64,000 nucleotides of DNA from Notospermus geniculatus (lineage: Eukaryota > Nemertea > Pilidiophora > Heteronemertea > Lineidae). Each line of letters opens with the position of its first letter. Position 1 is the first letter of the stretch. The stretch is taken from positions 180,376-244,375 of the forward strand of contig NMRB01000326.1 of assembly GCA_002633025.1 (NCBI GenBank), read 5' to 3'. A program made the position numbers and the translations under genes. Of the stretch, positions 40,351 through 51,899 are shown one piece after another. A model generated the notes under the pieces. The model was not told where the DNA came from, did not search any database, and worked only from the letters and a program-made list of their open reading frames with translations.

Positions 40351-42383
40351 CGTTGCTTCTACAAGTTGCTGATTCAGTCAGCAGGAAGATCTGCTGGCTT
40401 GGTGTCGATGAGAACCCTCTTCATCATCAATAGACGACACCTGTGTCCTTGCCACCACGCATTCTCACCTTGTTGCAGTGATACCATGGACACTGCTTGG
40501 ACAGATTAGATTGTCCTTGCTTGAAAAAGCCCATGTATTTTCTGTTGTTGTAGTGAATCGGTACCGTAATGAACCTGCTCTGGTAGGACGAGATGGCATC
40601 CCATCAGCAACTACAGCAGTGGAGAAAAATAAACATACTGGGAAGAATTGTGCAGTAAGATCAAACCCGATAAGAATCACCTACCCTGGAGCTTCTTCTT
40701 TTAAAATGTAAATATATCTTGAAGAGAAATGAGTTTGGCCATGACAAGAAGCCCGCGTTACCCTACACCACGCTGAGATTTTGATGGGAAGTTCAGGTAG
40801 CTGGTGCTGCCGTCCCTAGCACCGAAGAATCTCACTTGCTGAAAGATACGAACCATCAACGTGTCCACATATAAGAGGATGACCGTGACACACCGGACAG
40901 CTGGGGTAACGCTTCGAACGATGTATGATGAAGATCTGTCACCCATTTTTTCGATCCTTCTTACTTTGTTTTCACCGTTACTGGCAGCATTCTTGGTCGA
41001 CATTCTTTCGTCGCAAATATTTAGCCCCTAAGATACCATTGGTCATGGTCGATGCATTCCACTGGCCATCCTAAAAGATCCTTTGAATTCATTCTTGGCG
41101 AAACATTGCAAATCAATCGGTGTTCAGGTTCTTGGTGTGTTCTTGGTAACAGATAATGGTGGAACTATTCTCCGTTGTCTGGCAGCTCACATCATGCAAG
41201 TGGCGCACTCCTCGGTCTACCTTAGCCTATCAAACATACATTCCATACATTCTTCACAGAGATATCACCTCTATGCTGAGCTACAACAACCTGCCTGTAT
41301 ATTTTGATTCCATCACTTTAAAACCCACTGCACCACACCACCAGATGAGAATGCATTAATGAAGTTATAAAAAAACCATGTTTTCTCGTTTCGGTTACCA
41401 TTAGGAATATCACCATTCGTATTTCTTCATCGTCTCCACGACGCAACATCATTCTGTTGGGTTGCGCGTTTGGCCCCAGGTTTGGCGTCATAGGACGACG
41501 TCAACAATGCATTTTGCCGTAGGATTTGCGTCATGATATTGACTCAGTAATGGCGGACATTGTTGAAGTTACGTCCTGGAAACCATGAATATGCAACCCG
41601 CGCCCTGATAGAAGGTATCAGAAATCTATACCACTACTTCTCTATGTATTCAGTATTGGCTTTTCTTGGTCGTAAATTTATAGCTTTTCTGACAGTTGCT
41701 CAATTGGTCACTCTGTGCTGGTTTATTCTACGAGAATTAGGCTATACCAAAAACTCATAAGCCATGAACGATCTGTACATGAACATTCTCCTGTACGAAC
41801 AACACTATACTGTTTATTAGTATCTAAGCGCTGTCTCACCATCCAAAATAAATGCTTTGCTCTGAACGAACAACTTGTTTGGGTTCAAGCTAAACCTTGA
41901 TGGTCGTAGCCAACACAAGGCATACATTATCGCTATCAACCCGAGTGTTTATCTTAACACTACCACCAATGCCATCATCTTGCCTGTCGATGGCTGTTTT
42001 CCTAGCTGGCAATGCTTGGTGTACCAATGTATGTACTGGGATATACAAACACCATCATGATGTACTGTACATACGTAAAGAGATCAGCAATGGATACCGC
42101 GTTCAGAGAGGTGATTCTTTTTCCTTATGCCAGGTAGTCGAAGAAAATAATGAAAAGGAATGGCTCAAAAAGAATATGTTGGATAGATCACCAGGTTGTT
42201 GTAAATAACACAGGAATATGTGGATGGATCATTATTTTGTTGCTAAGTACGTACACTGCAGGCAGGAAACAATGATCTAAGAGGAAGGAACTCAAATGCC
42301 ATTCCACTGATTGGTGGCATCATTTGATGACAGATATACAAAAGTACAAACAACGACGAGCTTGTATGTGTTCTCGTTCGAGC

Positions 42384-42540
42384 TGTCGTGACGCAGTGGA
42401 CACAACAGCGCCTGTCACCTGAGAGGTTCGGGGTTTGATCCTCTGTCGGACTTGCTCTTCGTGTGATAAAGAACAAATCTCTTTGCCAGTGCAGGACTGT
42501 CTTCTCCAGGCACTCCGACTTCCCCCTGCTGTGCATTAAA
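42384..42540 (+). mobile_element. tRNA-derived SINE
   Basis: A tRNA-like head has an A-box-like TGACGCAGTGG at 42389-42399 and a B-box-like GGTTTGATCC at 42432-42441, spaced as in tRNA genes. It is followed by a body ending CTCCAGGCACTCCGACTTCC at 42504-42523. That stretch resembles the CTCCGGG(T/C)ACTCCGGTTTCC block I know from conserved central domains of several marine invertebrate SINE families. The sequence will not fold as an intact tRNA. The 3' limit is uncertain. SINEs of this kind are copied by a partner LINE, which is not seen here. Confidence 0.65.
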
Positions 42541-42855
42541 GTCGCCTAATGCTATTTGAATGCCGTATTTCGAATTCCGATTTGCCATATTATAGTATCG
42601 TTGGATATGGTTCCAAAGAATCGTCTGCCCTGGTGGCCTGTCTGATCAGATACAAAATCATAGAACTCCAATATAACAGGGTATACATGTACGTAGTTCG
42701 TCAGGGAAGTACGTACTGCCAAAAGATGATGGGGAAAAAAGGAAGAAAACGCTGAATATCGGTGCGGGAAGAGTGAGCACCGGAAGGTTGCTGCGGATTG
42801 GGATGACAACTCGGTCGATAAAGAAGACAACTCGTGTTCATTCGCAAGAGTTACG

Positions 42856-42965
42856 ATAGAAAGAAATAAGTCTACATGTATCATTGTGCTCAGTATAGAA
42901 AGAAATAAGTCTATCATTGTGCTCAGTATAGAAAGAAATAAGTCTATCATTGTGCTCAGTATAGC
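42856..42965. repeat. 33-bp tandem repeat, 3 units
   Basis: AGTATAGAAAGAAATAAGTC plus TATCATTGTGCTC repeats three times, the first unit with a 5-bp insertion. Read on the minus strand it gives repeated MIDLFLSILST inside a 183-codon open frame (42552-43103), which I take as a by-product. Confidence 0.9.
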
Positions 42966-43829
42966 TGAACATAAGAGCGATAGTGGAAGATAAGTAAAGA
43001 GATCATGGAAGAAATAGATAAACGGGTAAGACCCACACGAAGAGATACCTTCGTCTGACGGGTAACTACACCAGACCATGTGTTTGCCATCCTTCACTAC
43101 CAAAACTCCATGTTGGAGAGCTATACATGAGACTGCGTGACGTGGGGCGGCCGAGTATCGGCCACGTGTTCATTCCCTAGGTTTCTTCCAGGGAGTAGAA
43201 GCTTAAAGAATGTGAGCCTTCCTCTTCAAGCTACTGATAGGATGACATGCGATAAGCCAGCTTCTCAGTTCTCCTGTAGGCCTGATGGAGCTGTGAGTCT
43301 TTACAACCTGTTGAATCCCACACATATCAGGAGTTTGTAGCATCGACTGGCATTACTGGATTTATTTTTTCATACTCTGTGGGTGGTGGGTTTCCTGCTG
43401 ATGCAGGCGACGGTAACCTGTGGCTAATGTTACCATCACGCCCAGAATATGCATGTTTGATGAATTAATGATGTTGGAGGCCGACTCAGGACCAGTCACT
43501 TCCGCCATCTAGGAAATATAGTCTCTCATCTGTCGTATTGACACAAGAAAGAGAAAGAGATGGCCTGGCATATAGGAGTTTTTCACTGACGTCACGACGG
43601 TCACGTGACTGCAAAGAATCGGCCATGTTGGCCGTCAAATGGCCGGCGATGACGTCAAAGCTATCACGTCGTCAGCTATCAACAACGTCATGACATTTTG
43701 ACGTCACGATCCCTGTGTTGACACAGTGTTCATGCCGTGACGTAATACGGAGCAGAAAATGTTGGTATTGGACCAAATTAATATCAAAATTTCATGAAAT
43801 CTTACAAGAAGACAGTCATCTTTGTTCAT

Positions 43830-44336
43830 ATTGATTTAAAACTTGTACGATTTCTAATGATATTCAATATACAAGAACTGACGGAAGAGATAGCATCACC
43901 GTCATTAATCATGCTATAATAAATAGTTTTTCATATCTAACAAATGCATCGTTGAAAACTAAGTGAACTTATTCGATTGGTCCGGTAGGTTAACGTGGCA
44001 TCAACAATCTTCTGCTAGTATTCATATCCTCATCATACATACCTACAACTCCTTCTGTATCTTAAATATTAGCAAGGTAGCACTGCACTAAGGATGCTAA
44101 GATTACATATACTTAAGCCTGGCTACCTTTCTGCTCACCTTATATAGAAACCTAAGCTGTAGCTTTCGTTCAAGATGACTGTAAGCCAACAGAAGTTACT
44201 GGTTGGGTTCTCCTCAGCAGCTGTCTATAGCAACCTGTAGAATGTATGTACGTCATTGCTTTCAACAACTGTCATACTGACCCAGCTCAGTCAGCGCACC
44301 CGACCTGATCCTTTCGGACCAGAGACACAAAGAGGC
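43830..44336 (+). repeat. ~0.5-kb direct duplication, copy 1
   Basis: Nearly identical to 44372-44926 and ends at the N at 44337. Copy 2 carries ~48 extra bases near 44412-44466. Another probable haplotype duplicate. Confidence 0.85.
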
Positions 44337-44371
44337 NCGCCGCGTCGTGACGTTAGTTCCGCGGGTACCTC

Positions 44372-44926
44372 ATTGATTTAAAACTTGTACGATTTCTAAT
44401 GATATTCAATATTTTATAGGTTCGAGAAAATCATGTTTAACTTATCTCAAAACTCCTTAGGAAAGGACTGACGGAAGAGATAGCATCACCGCCATTAATC
44501 ATGCTATAATAAACAGTTTTTCATATCTAACAAATACATCGTTGAAAACTAAGTGAACTTATTCGATTGGTCCGGTAGGTTAACGCGGCATCAACAATCT
44601 ACTGCTAGTATTCATATCCTCATCATACATACCTACAACTCCTTCTGTATCTTAAATATTAGCAAGGTAGCACTGCACTAAGGATGCTAAGATTACATAT
44701 ACTTAAGCCTGGCTACCTTTCTGCTCACCTTATATAGAAACCTAAGCTGTAGCTTTCGTTCAAGATGACTGTAAGCCAACAGAAGTTACTGGTTGGGTTC
44801 TCCTCAGCAGCTGTCTATAGCAACCTGTAGAATGTATGTACGTCATTGCTTTCAACAACTGTCATACTGACCCAGCTCAGTCAGCGCACCCGACCTGATC
44901 CTTTCGGACCAGAGACACAAAGAGGC
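44372..44926 (+). repeat. ~0.55-kb direct duplication, copy 2
   Basis: Second copy of 43830-44336. It runs on into unique sequence at 44927. The extra ~48 bases relative to copy 1 would be an insertion/deletion polymorphism if the copies are alleles. Confidence 0.85.
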
Positions 44927-45329
44927 GACTCGGCCGGGAATCGAGCCTGCTGTGACAGGAAACTAGGCCCCCAAGAAATCTAGGTCCGGTTTTGTTCAGC
45001 GAAGGGTTAGGATATGGCTTCAGAGGCCACTAGGACCATTCGATAGAGGCTATTGAACTATGCCTCCATTCCTAGGACTCCCATTCTCTCACCCCTCCTC
45101 CCCTCCCATCCTCCCATTCAGATTTCCAAGGTTTATCTCCAGCGAAAGGAACGCAACATCATCAACAAGGAAACGCATTACCAACTCTTCCACCTGCCGG
45201 TAATTAAAAATATATACACCTCCGATCTAACTAACGTACACGTACACGCCAAGAACAGTTTCAATTTACTCCCACAGTGAATTTTATTTAACCCGCGGGA
45301 AATTGTTCGTAAAAAGATATTCATTAGGA

Positions 45330-45466
45330 AGGTTTAGAAATCAAACGGTAAATATAAACTTTACGACAACGTTATTTTTCATACTACACATTAACCAGAT
45401 TTTTTATTGCATTTTCGGTACAAAAATAACGTTGTCGTTAGCGTTTATCGTTTGATTTCTAAACCT
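45330..45466. mobile_element. 137-bp palindromic element, ends AGGTTTAGAAATCAAACG
   Basis: AGGTTTAGAAATCAAACG on the left and CGTTTGATTTCTAAACCT on the right are exact inverses. Inner arms around ACGACAACGTTATTTTT pair as well. Confidence 0.75.
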
Positions 45467-45709
45467 CACTATTATCAAAAACCCGCTGTCGCTTCGTTTT
45501 ACACCTTTGAGATAATTACAGGTTCGGTCGAATCTTCATTGTTTATCCCCGTGTTCTTGATATTCGCTTCCTCAGCCTCTCCTGAAGGGAGTCGCGGTAC
45601 TGTAACGATTACTATTATACAAACAAAGGAATTACTATACGCCGTGATGATATTTTTGACATTCCCACGTGTTGAGGAGAAGGGATACCAGACGGACAAA
45701 GTAATAGAA

Positions 45710-45880
45710 TGCAGTCGTAAGGTGACATGCAGAGACCTGGCTTTGCCACTGGGATCTAGCTCCTCCAACATTATCATATCAAAAGCGTCACTGTCAGGAC
45801 TTCGATTCGAAGATATCAACAGCCTGCTGCGTGGTCAGCAATGCCGACCATCACCAACAGGAGAAGCTGGACCCCAGCAA
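45710..45880 (+). repeat. Dispersed GACCTGGCTTTGCC repeat, copy 2 (uninterrupted)
   Basis: Aligns with 27181-27410, sharing AGAGACCTGGCTTTGCCACTG and TGTCAGGACTTCGATTCGAAG-type blocks, but lacks ~45 bases in the middle. Part of a 207-codon open frame (45407-46030) that I do not accept as a gene. Confidence 0.75.
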
Positions 45881-46919
45881 TGCCAGACCTCTATGACCTT
45901 ACAACTGCAATGTTGGTGTATTGGTTCAATGGCATGTGCAATAAGAACGAAACCATGGAACATCTCATCATCGGCTAAAATGCGAATGATCATCCTAGCA
46001 AAAGAATGTTTTCATGTAATCAGAGTTTGAATTTGAGGCGTGGCACCTGTATTATGGTCTAGCTTAAACTCTCCATCCTTCAGGGCTGAACTATCTTCTT
46101 TTGTTTACTGCAAGTAGCTTCAGGCAAAACCTCTCCAACTCACAGTACAAAGTGTAAATTAATCAACGGAAGCTAATGGACGAGTACAGAGTACTTCTAC
46201 ATCATGATTAACAACGTAATTACACACTGTACATGTACATGCTCTCTAGCATGTAGTGACATTCCGATGCCGAAAAGAACATTCGTCATTAGAATACATC
46301 CTCCACATGTTGTTGTTATACAAGGCCACAAGCCTCGTTCTGACAACCATATATCAAAGCTTAACAGAATCAAAATGAGAGAAAAACGTGGCCATGTTTC
46401 CTTGGGAAGGTAACGTGTAACCCTGTTCTCTCTACCTGCACCAAACAGAACAAGTTCGCCATTGTTTATAAGCAGAACCTCAACTTTCAACAACTCTCAG
46501 CAGCCAAGCAAAAGGATGCGAGTGTACCTTTAGACAATCCAGGTTAACATTACAAACGCATGAAAAACACACTCGCTGACGTCATAAGATACATATTTAG
46601 CATCCAGAGACAAGGATAAGACACAAAACAAGCCGACAGATGTATTTTTCACAGCGGTGAAGGGATATTTTGAGCCTGCTTATCAGATGTCTGCGCCAAA
46701 ATAATGATACTCCTTCACATCGTTGGTGATAGCATGTCCACGACGATGTGAGGTCATGCGACGTCTGATACTCAACTCAGAGGTGGTCTCACGAATGTCG
46801 AGTTGTCGATGTTAAAGTACTCGGGAATAAAAAATAAAAAAATAAATCTCTAAAACTTTATGGTGCATTTCTTCTTCCTTGACGTTTCTTGCGAAAGGAC
46901 GATCAATGGTTCTAACATA

Positions 46920-47218
46920 CAGGGCCGTAGCTAGCTTTTTTCGCTAGGGGGGCATTTTAAGCAAACGAACTGCCCGGACGTAGGCTTGGCCTTCGAGCGC
47001 CACAGGGGCGTGTTTTGTGGGGGGTCTGGGGGGGGCCTCCCCAGAAAAATTTTGAAAATTAGAAGCTCTGAGATGCGATTTGAGGTCAATTTCCTGCACT
47101 CTGAGACACGAACAATTCTGATCTTTTATCCCATTTGATTTTGCTGAAAAAAAATTTTTTTTGAACAGTTGGCCTGGGGGGCATTTGCCCCCCTGTCCCT
47201 ATGCTAGCTACGGGCCTG
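46920..47218. mobile_element. 299-bp TIR transposon, ends CAGGGCCGTAGCTAGC, TSD ACATA
   Basis: The left end CAGGGCCGTAGCTAGC and the right end GCTAGCTACGGGCCTG are inverse with one mismatch. A second inverse pair, GGGGGGCATTT / ATTTGCCCCCC, lies further in. ACATA directly flanks both ends, giving a 5-bp target-site duplication. Noncoding, so non-autonomous. I do not assign a superfamily. Confidence 0.8.
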
Positions 47219-47669
47219 ACATAACAGCGGTTTAGACAGACACATTGGTGACATATAGATAACTATTGAGCACGACGCAGACATCGGACTTCAGGAACAG
47301 CGCACGAAAAGCGATCTTTTAGAGTGTCTAGACGTCACCGTTTGTCTGAATGGTTCTATAGGCCCTGCAAAGTATATTGACCCTAAATGTACCTCGAGGA
47401 TATTCTCCAACAAGAGACACAATGTAGGTTGTTAAAAGGTATAGGGCCTTGTCTGTGACGCCCTTTGGAGGACGGAGCCTCTCAGAGAAGTTGCTGTACA
47501 TCTTTTCAGAGTCATTGAAACACAGAGAAGTAAATCGATTGAAGATCCTTTTCAGCATTTCAGGGAAACCCTCTTTTTTATCACTGGATCCTCATGGTGC
47601 GTTTTTTAAAGATAGGAGTGAGTTCAGTGATTAGTAGCCTAATCCGTTCTTCCTTTCGTCTCTCTTCAG

Positions 47670-48474
47670 GTACTTATCAAGGACAATGGCTGAGGGGAAC
47701 ACGCCACGGCTATGGCGTCAGACAGAGTGTGCCTTATGGTTTAGCTTCCCATTACCGACCAAAAGGACTCCGCGCCTCCCTCACGTCCCTCCGGAGCGAG
47801 GCTGAAGAAGATCACGTGGTCAAAGAACGCGACAAACGACTGGACGAGAGCCGAGGAGGCTTTGTGCTCAAGGCCAAGAGTGATGAAGAACCGGATAAGT
47901 TGAGAAAACTCTCTATTTTCGATAAACATGGCCGTTCTAGTTTACGTAAGACCATCATGTCCGGGTTAAAGTTGAAGAAGCAAAGAAGTACTGGAGATAT
48001 AAACGACTCACCGCGGCGACCAACCGGTTCTGTGCGTAGTACAATAAGTAATATTAGTCACGTGAGTGTGGATAGTACACAATCTGCCGCTACGAACATG
48101 TCAAGATATACAGACAGTAACCTTAGCTTTATCAGTCAGGATGATATCACTGACGTGAACGTAACCGAAACGTACATGGGCGAGTGGAAAAATGATAAAC
48201 GGTCGGGATTTGGAATAAGTGAACGATCCGATGGATTAAAATACGAAGGCGAATGGTACAACAACAAAAAGTATGGATACGGTGTCACTACATTCAAGGA
48301 CGAATCACGTGAAGAAGGGAAATATAAGAATAATATTTTAATATCATCTGGAAAGAAAAACAAATTATTCCTCATTAGATCGTCGAAGCTGCGTGAACGA
48401 ATTGATAACGCAGTGGCCAATGCCCAACGAGCGTCACAGATTGCTTTGCAAAAGGCGGACATTGCCATTTCAAG
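47670..48474 (+). CDS. JPH: Junctophilin exon 2: MORN VI-VIII, joining region
   Basis: Encodes residues 129-397, sharing both end codons. It opens TYQGQWLRGTRHGYGVRQSV (MORN VI), continuous with exon 1, then PYGLASHYRPKGLRASLTSL, which matches the conserved start of the joining region. A charged, serine-rich linker follows (about 155-295, with RSTGDINDS). Next are MORN VII (TYMGEWKNDKRSGFG, from 296) and VIII (KYEGEWYNNKKYGYG, from 319). The exon closes with helix residues ending ANAQRASQIALQKADIAIS, the family's alanine-rich helix that spans the membrane gap. The acceptor is CTCTCTTCAG|GT and the donor is AAG|GTGGGT at 48475, phase 2. The frame stays open past the donor to 48664, but that extension has no junctophilin similarity. 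Confidence 0.97.
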
Positions 48475-49003
48475 GTGGGTAGGGTCTTACTTTCCATCTT
48501 TCTTGTGGCATGGCTGTAGCACAGGGACGGGACAGATATCAGCCCCCCAAACGTCACCGGAAAACGTTATTCATACAGATTTTGGCCGAAAAATGGCAAA
48601 AAGTGCAGTTTCTGTAGGCCTTGTCTGGCGACATAAATTGGTTCCCGATCCCACCGACAGGTGACCTTGAGTGAGGATGACGTCACGTCCAATCAATGGA
48701 TAGTGATCATGGTCAGGGTCGAGGTTACATGGTCAAGGTTAATTGATGACCTAAAGCCATCGTGAACCAAGCTGAGTCACGGTGAGGTCCGGGTTGGATT
48801 CAAGGCGAAGTTGATTCTATGCGTCTTGGTGCAGCCCAACGTCAATACTCTTTGAAATTATTTCGTGACATTTGCTTGAAACCGATGAGGTTGTTGGCGG
48901 AAGCGTTTAGAAATCGGCTGTGAACCAGTAGAGGTAAAAACCTGGGAAATAGCAATGTGGAACATCGAGTAAGCCAAAGTAATTCCGTTAGACGAGCACC
49001 ACC

Positions 49004-49582
49004 TGTTGGTTAGTCAGGCTAATCACCCGTCGGTGATTGATCAAGTCGGGAGGATGTTAGTTTCCATATTTTGCTCCAAGATTCAGTTAGGTCAATCACC
49101 CAACGGCAAACGGATCAAGGAAGGCGAGAAGATGTTAATCTTCATATTTTGCTCTCAATTTAATTTGTAATTCAATTTTGATGCATTATACCTCGTCCCT
49201 AATGAAGATTGACGGTTCGGTATCGCCGTTTTCTAAAAGTAGCAATGTAGCCGAACTAATAGAACCCTGGCCCCATCAGAAGGCCTTTTTAAGCTCCCGC
49301 CCCTTTGAATGAATACCATGTCAATGACTACGCCTATGGGTTGTTGACCCCCTCTTTATTCTAACTCGCGAGGTTTTAAAGAACGATGTTGATTAGCGAA
49401 CGGCCGCCAGTTTCTCTGACACGATCTGGTGATCCCCATCTGGTGATCTCCTATAGACTCCATCTTTCTGACCACGCCATCTCCTTTCTCACTAGACTCC
49501 ATCTTCTGGTGGACGCCATTTGTGGACTCCTTCCGGTTGACTCCTTTTGTTGGCTTATTCTGGTGGGCTCCTTCCGATGGGG
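49004..49582 (+). repeat. 0.58-kb direct duplication, copy 1
   Basis: Repeated at 49584-50158 with an N at 49583 between. Differences are a few substitutions and small indels (CCCGCCC before CTTTGAATG is present here only). Probable haplotype duplicate inside intron 2. Confidence 0.85.
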
Positions 49583-49583
49583 N

Positions 49584-50158
49584 TGTTGGTTAGTCAGGCT
49601 AATCACCCGTCGGTGATTGATCAAGCCGGGAGGATGTTAGTTTCCATATTTTGCTCCAAGATTCAGTTAGGTCAATCACCCAACGGCAAACGGATCAAGG
49701 AAGGCGAGAAGATGTTAATCTTCATATTTTGCTCTCAATTTAATTTGTAATTCAATTTTGATGCATTATACCTCGTCCCTAATGAAGATTGACGGTTCGG
49801 TATCGCCGTTTTCTAAAAGCAGCAATGTAGCCGAACTAATAGAACCCTGGCCCCATCAGAAGGCCTTTTTAAGCTCCTTTGAATGAATACCATGTCAATG
49901 ACTAAGCCTATGGGTTGTTGACCCCCTCTTTATTCTAACTCGCGAGGTTTTAAAGAACGATGTTGATTAGCGAACGGCCGCCAGTTTCTCTGACACGATC
50001 TGGTGATCCCCATCTGGTGATCTCCTTTGTGTAGACTCCATCTTTCTGACCACGCCATCTCCTTTCTCAAGACTCCATCTTCTGGTGGACGCCATTTGTG
50101 GACTCCTTCCGGTTGACTCCTTTTGTTGGCTTATTCTGGTGGGCTCCTTCCGATGGGG
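49584..50158 (+). repeat. 0.58-kb direct duplication, copy 2
   Basis: Second copy of 49004-49582, continuing into unique sequence. If the copies are alleles, the true intron 2 is about 2.3 kb. Confidence 0.85.
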
Positions 50159-50290
50159 CCCATCTGGTGGACTCCTTTGGCGGGCTCCATCTGGTGGGCT
50201 CATTCTGGTGGGCTCCATCTTGAGGGCTTCTTTTTAGCTCGATCTAGTGAGCTGCATGAGTGGGCTCTTTCGGATGGACTCCTTCTGCAA
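50080..50290. repeat. Degenerate GGTGGGCTCC(A/T)T(C/T)T repeat
   Basis: Short imperfect units such as CTGGTGGACTCC, GCGGGCTCCATC and TGGTGGGCTCATT follow one another at spacings of about 15-18 bases. The array starts inside the duplicated segment, so a shorter part is also seen near 49500-49582. Confidence 0.65.
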
Positions 50291-51312
50291 AACATCACAT
50301 TCTCCCGGCGAAAGAGACGACATTTCTTTCTCGTTTTCCACCTGTCGAAGGTAATTATGTGACATCCGGCTAGATCCAGTTCTTCTGGCAGACGTGACAC
50401 AAGTGTACCAGCTAAATGTGATGGGAGGGTTTTTTCCGAAATGTCGTATGGTACTCCTAGGCAGCAACACGGTAGCACTAGCACTATAAGGCTGCTCTTA
50501 AATAACAGAGTAGATTACAATATCGGACAAGATTAGTTCGATTTCCAATTTCATTGGTTGCTATGTCTTGATTGGCATAAAAAGGTACCGCCCCATCGAT
50601 TTCAGATCGCCAGAACGTACGATATTGTAATATGAAAGAGGCAGAAAAGTCATTAACTAATCAGTGTTGCTCAATTCAGCGTCAGCTGATGTCCCTAAAG
50701 CTCTGAGGATAAACATGGCACATTGGAAATGGCACCCGGATGTAGATAGTCTCCTGTTTGTTGTTGCTTTATTACCCCAACAATTGCTTCTTGCGATATC
50801 ACAGACGTCAATGATAGTTTGAATACTGGCAATAAGAAGTCCATAAGCAACCAGGAGTACAGTTTATTTGGTATATAAAGCCTTACTAAATGAGGTTCGG
50901 AAAGCAGAGCTGACTAATTTATTGTCAGGCTCAAATTGTTGAATTCTGGTCAAAGCAATTGTTGCAAGTGTAGACAACTCTGTCCCAAAAGGGCAGAACC
51001 TAGTAACTCACTTTTTGCTACTTTTGAGAAAAACAAGAAAATGTGAACGGTGACAGTAAGAACCGCAGCTCGATATAGGCTGCGTGATGCCCCTACAGTA
51101 GCCAGCAATGCATCGGCTTCAAAAGCAGTGGACCAAACTGCAAGGAAATTAGACCTAGGTTTTCCAAGGCTTTCAATTTTCGGGAATAGGGAACACCTCG
51201 TACAGCGATGGATAAGGTAAAAGGGATAGATGGCTCACTTGCTGGTGGACCGATGTTGCACAGGGTATTAATATTTGTTGCATGTTAACCTCATGTTTGG
51301 TGACTTTTGCAG

Positions 51313-51431
51313 GATGGCCAATGCCCGTGCGAAGGCAGAGCAAGCAGACCTGGCTGCCGACCGTGCTAGGGAAGATTCCGATATTGCAAGGTTAAAAGGG
51401 AAGGAGTTTGCTCCAGAGTTTCACCAACCCG
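51313..51431 (+). CDS. JPH: Junctophilin exon 3: alpha-helical region
   Basis: Encodes residues 397-437, sharing both end codons: R|MANARAKAEQADLAADR, AREDSDIARLKGKEFAPEF and HQPG. This corresponds to the vertebrate helical segment with its AEAAEQAALAANQES, IAR and FxQPG landmarks. The acceptor is CTTTTGCAG|G. Together with exon 2's AG it makes the arginine codon AGG. The donor is G|GTAAGG at 51432, phase 1. At 119 nt it is not a multiple of three, so skipping it would break the frame. A nested transposon begins 28 bases after the donor. Confidence 0.96.
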
Positions 51432-51459
51432 GTAAGGAAAGTTGTAGTTTAAAGCCCCT

Positions 51460-51727
51460 GTCACACTGTGGCGACTTAGGCGGGCGAATTCCCGCGAACT
51501 AGAATGAAATGGTCCATGGACCATGTGCTCACCCCTTTGGACATAATAGTGTAATGACAGAGAGAGGTATGTACATGGTACATTGACCATTTCATTCTAC
51601 AGGGTGGGCCAGAGAAAGTGTCCCTCGAATAATAGCATTTCTATTGTTTCCGTATTGTTCAAGGCACTTTCTCTGGCCCACCCTGTAGTTCGCGGGGATC
51701 CGCCCACCTAAGTCGCCACGTCACAAG
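51460..51727. mobile_element. Nested TIR elements in intron 3
   Basis: The outer ends TGTGGCGACTTAGGCGGGCG, then CCCGCGAACTA, pair with TAGTTCGCGGGGATCC, then GCCCACCTAAGTCGCCACG. Inside, a second element has exact inverted ends AGGGTGGGCCAGAGAAAGTG and CACTTTCTCTGGCCCACCCT (51600-51688). A third inverse pair (GAATGAAATGGTC / GACCATTTCATTC, 51502-51597) lies between them. This is an insertion within an insertion, 28 bases from the exon 3 donor. Confidence 0.8.
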
Positions 51728-51867
51728 AACAGCTTTGTCAACCATTGTCTCTTAGCTTCCTACCACCAGCAAGGACTGCGAAGTGCGAGCCAATCAGTCA
51801 GAAGGGACCGTGGCCTGTCCAAGTCATATTGTAGTGGGGGTGTCATGCCCCGAGTTTTTACACGGTA

Positions 51868-51899
51868 GTGCCTGTTTGGAGAACCCTCCAAACAGGCAC
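51868..51899. repeat. Perfect 14-bp stem, 4-base loop hairpin
   Basis: GTGCCTGTTTGGAG, loop AACC, then CTCCAAACAGGCAC. It has no T-tract after it and lies within intron 3. It may be the core of an eroded palindromic element. No function is implied. Confidence 0.8.

Larger units (their letters stand above)
40351..47669 (+). other. End of intron 1
   Basis: Noncoding sequence up to the exon 2 acceptor, apart from the repeats and elements listed separately (42384, 42856, 43830, 44372, 45330, 45710, 46920). I see no additional exon or RNA gene. The intron ends in a strong pyrimidine tract, TTCTTCCTTTCGTCTCTCTTCAG. Confidence 0.65.
48475..51312 (+). other. Intron 2
   Basis: 2.8 kb, phase 2. It contains the 0.58-kb duplicated segment at 49004-50158 and a run of degenerate CTGGTGGACTCC-type repeats. 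A lone transposon half-end (TTGGTTCCCGATCCCACCG) sits at 48639. Otherwise nothing recognisable. Confidence 0.85.

Noticed and set aside
42552-43103. 183-codon minus-strand frame with repeated MIDLFLSILST
   Set aside because: The repeats are the 33-bp DNA tandem array read on the minus strand. Hydrophobicity follows from base composition.
44940-44985. Minus-strand GGCTCGATTCCCGGCC, a tRNA B-box-like motif
   Set aside because: No matching A box at proper spacing and no cloverleaf. At most a fragment of a tRNA-derived SINE.
45407-46030. 207-codon open frame
   Set aside because: It is assembled from part of a palindromic element (45330-45466) and a dispersed repeat (45710-45880) with no protein similarity I recognise.
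48475-48664. Open frame continuing past the exon 2 donor
   Set aside because: No junctophilin similarity past ISR. Exon 3 joins in phase and matches the family, so this is intron.
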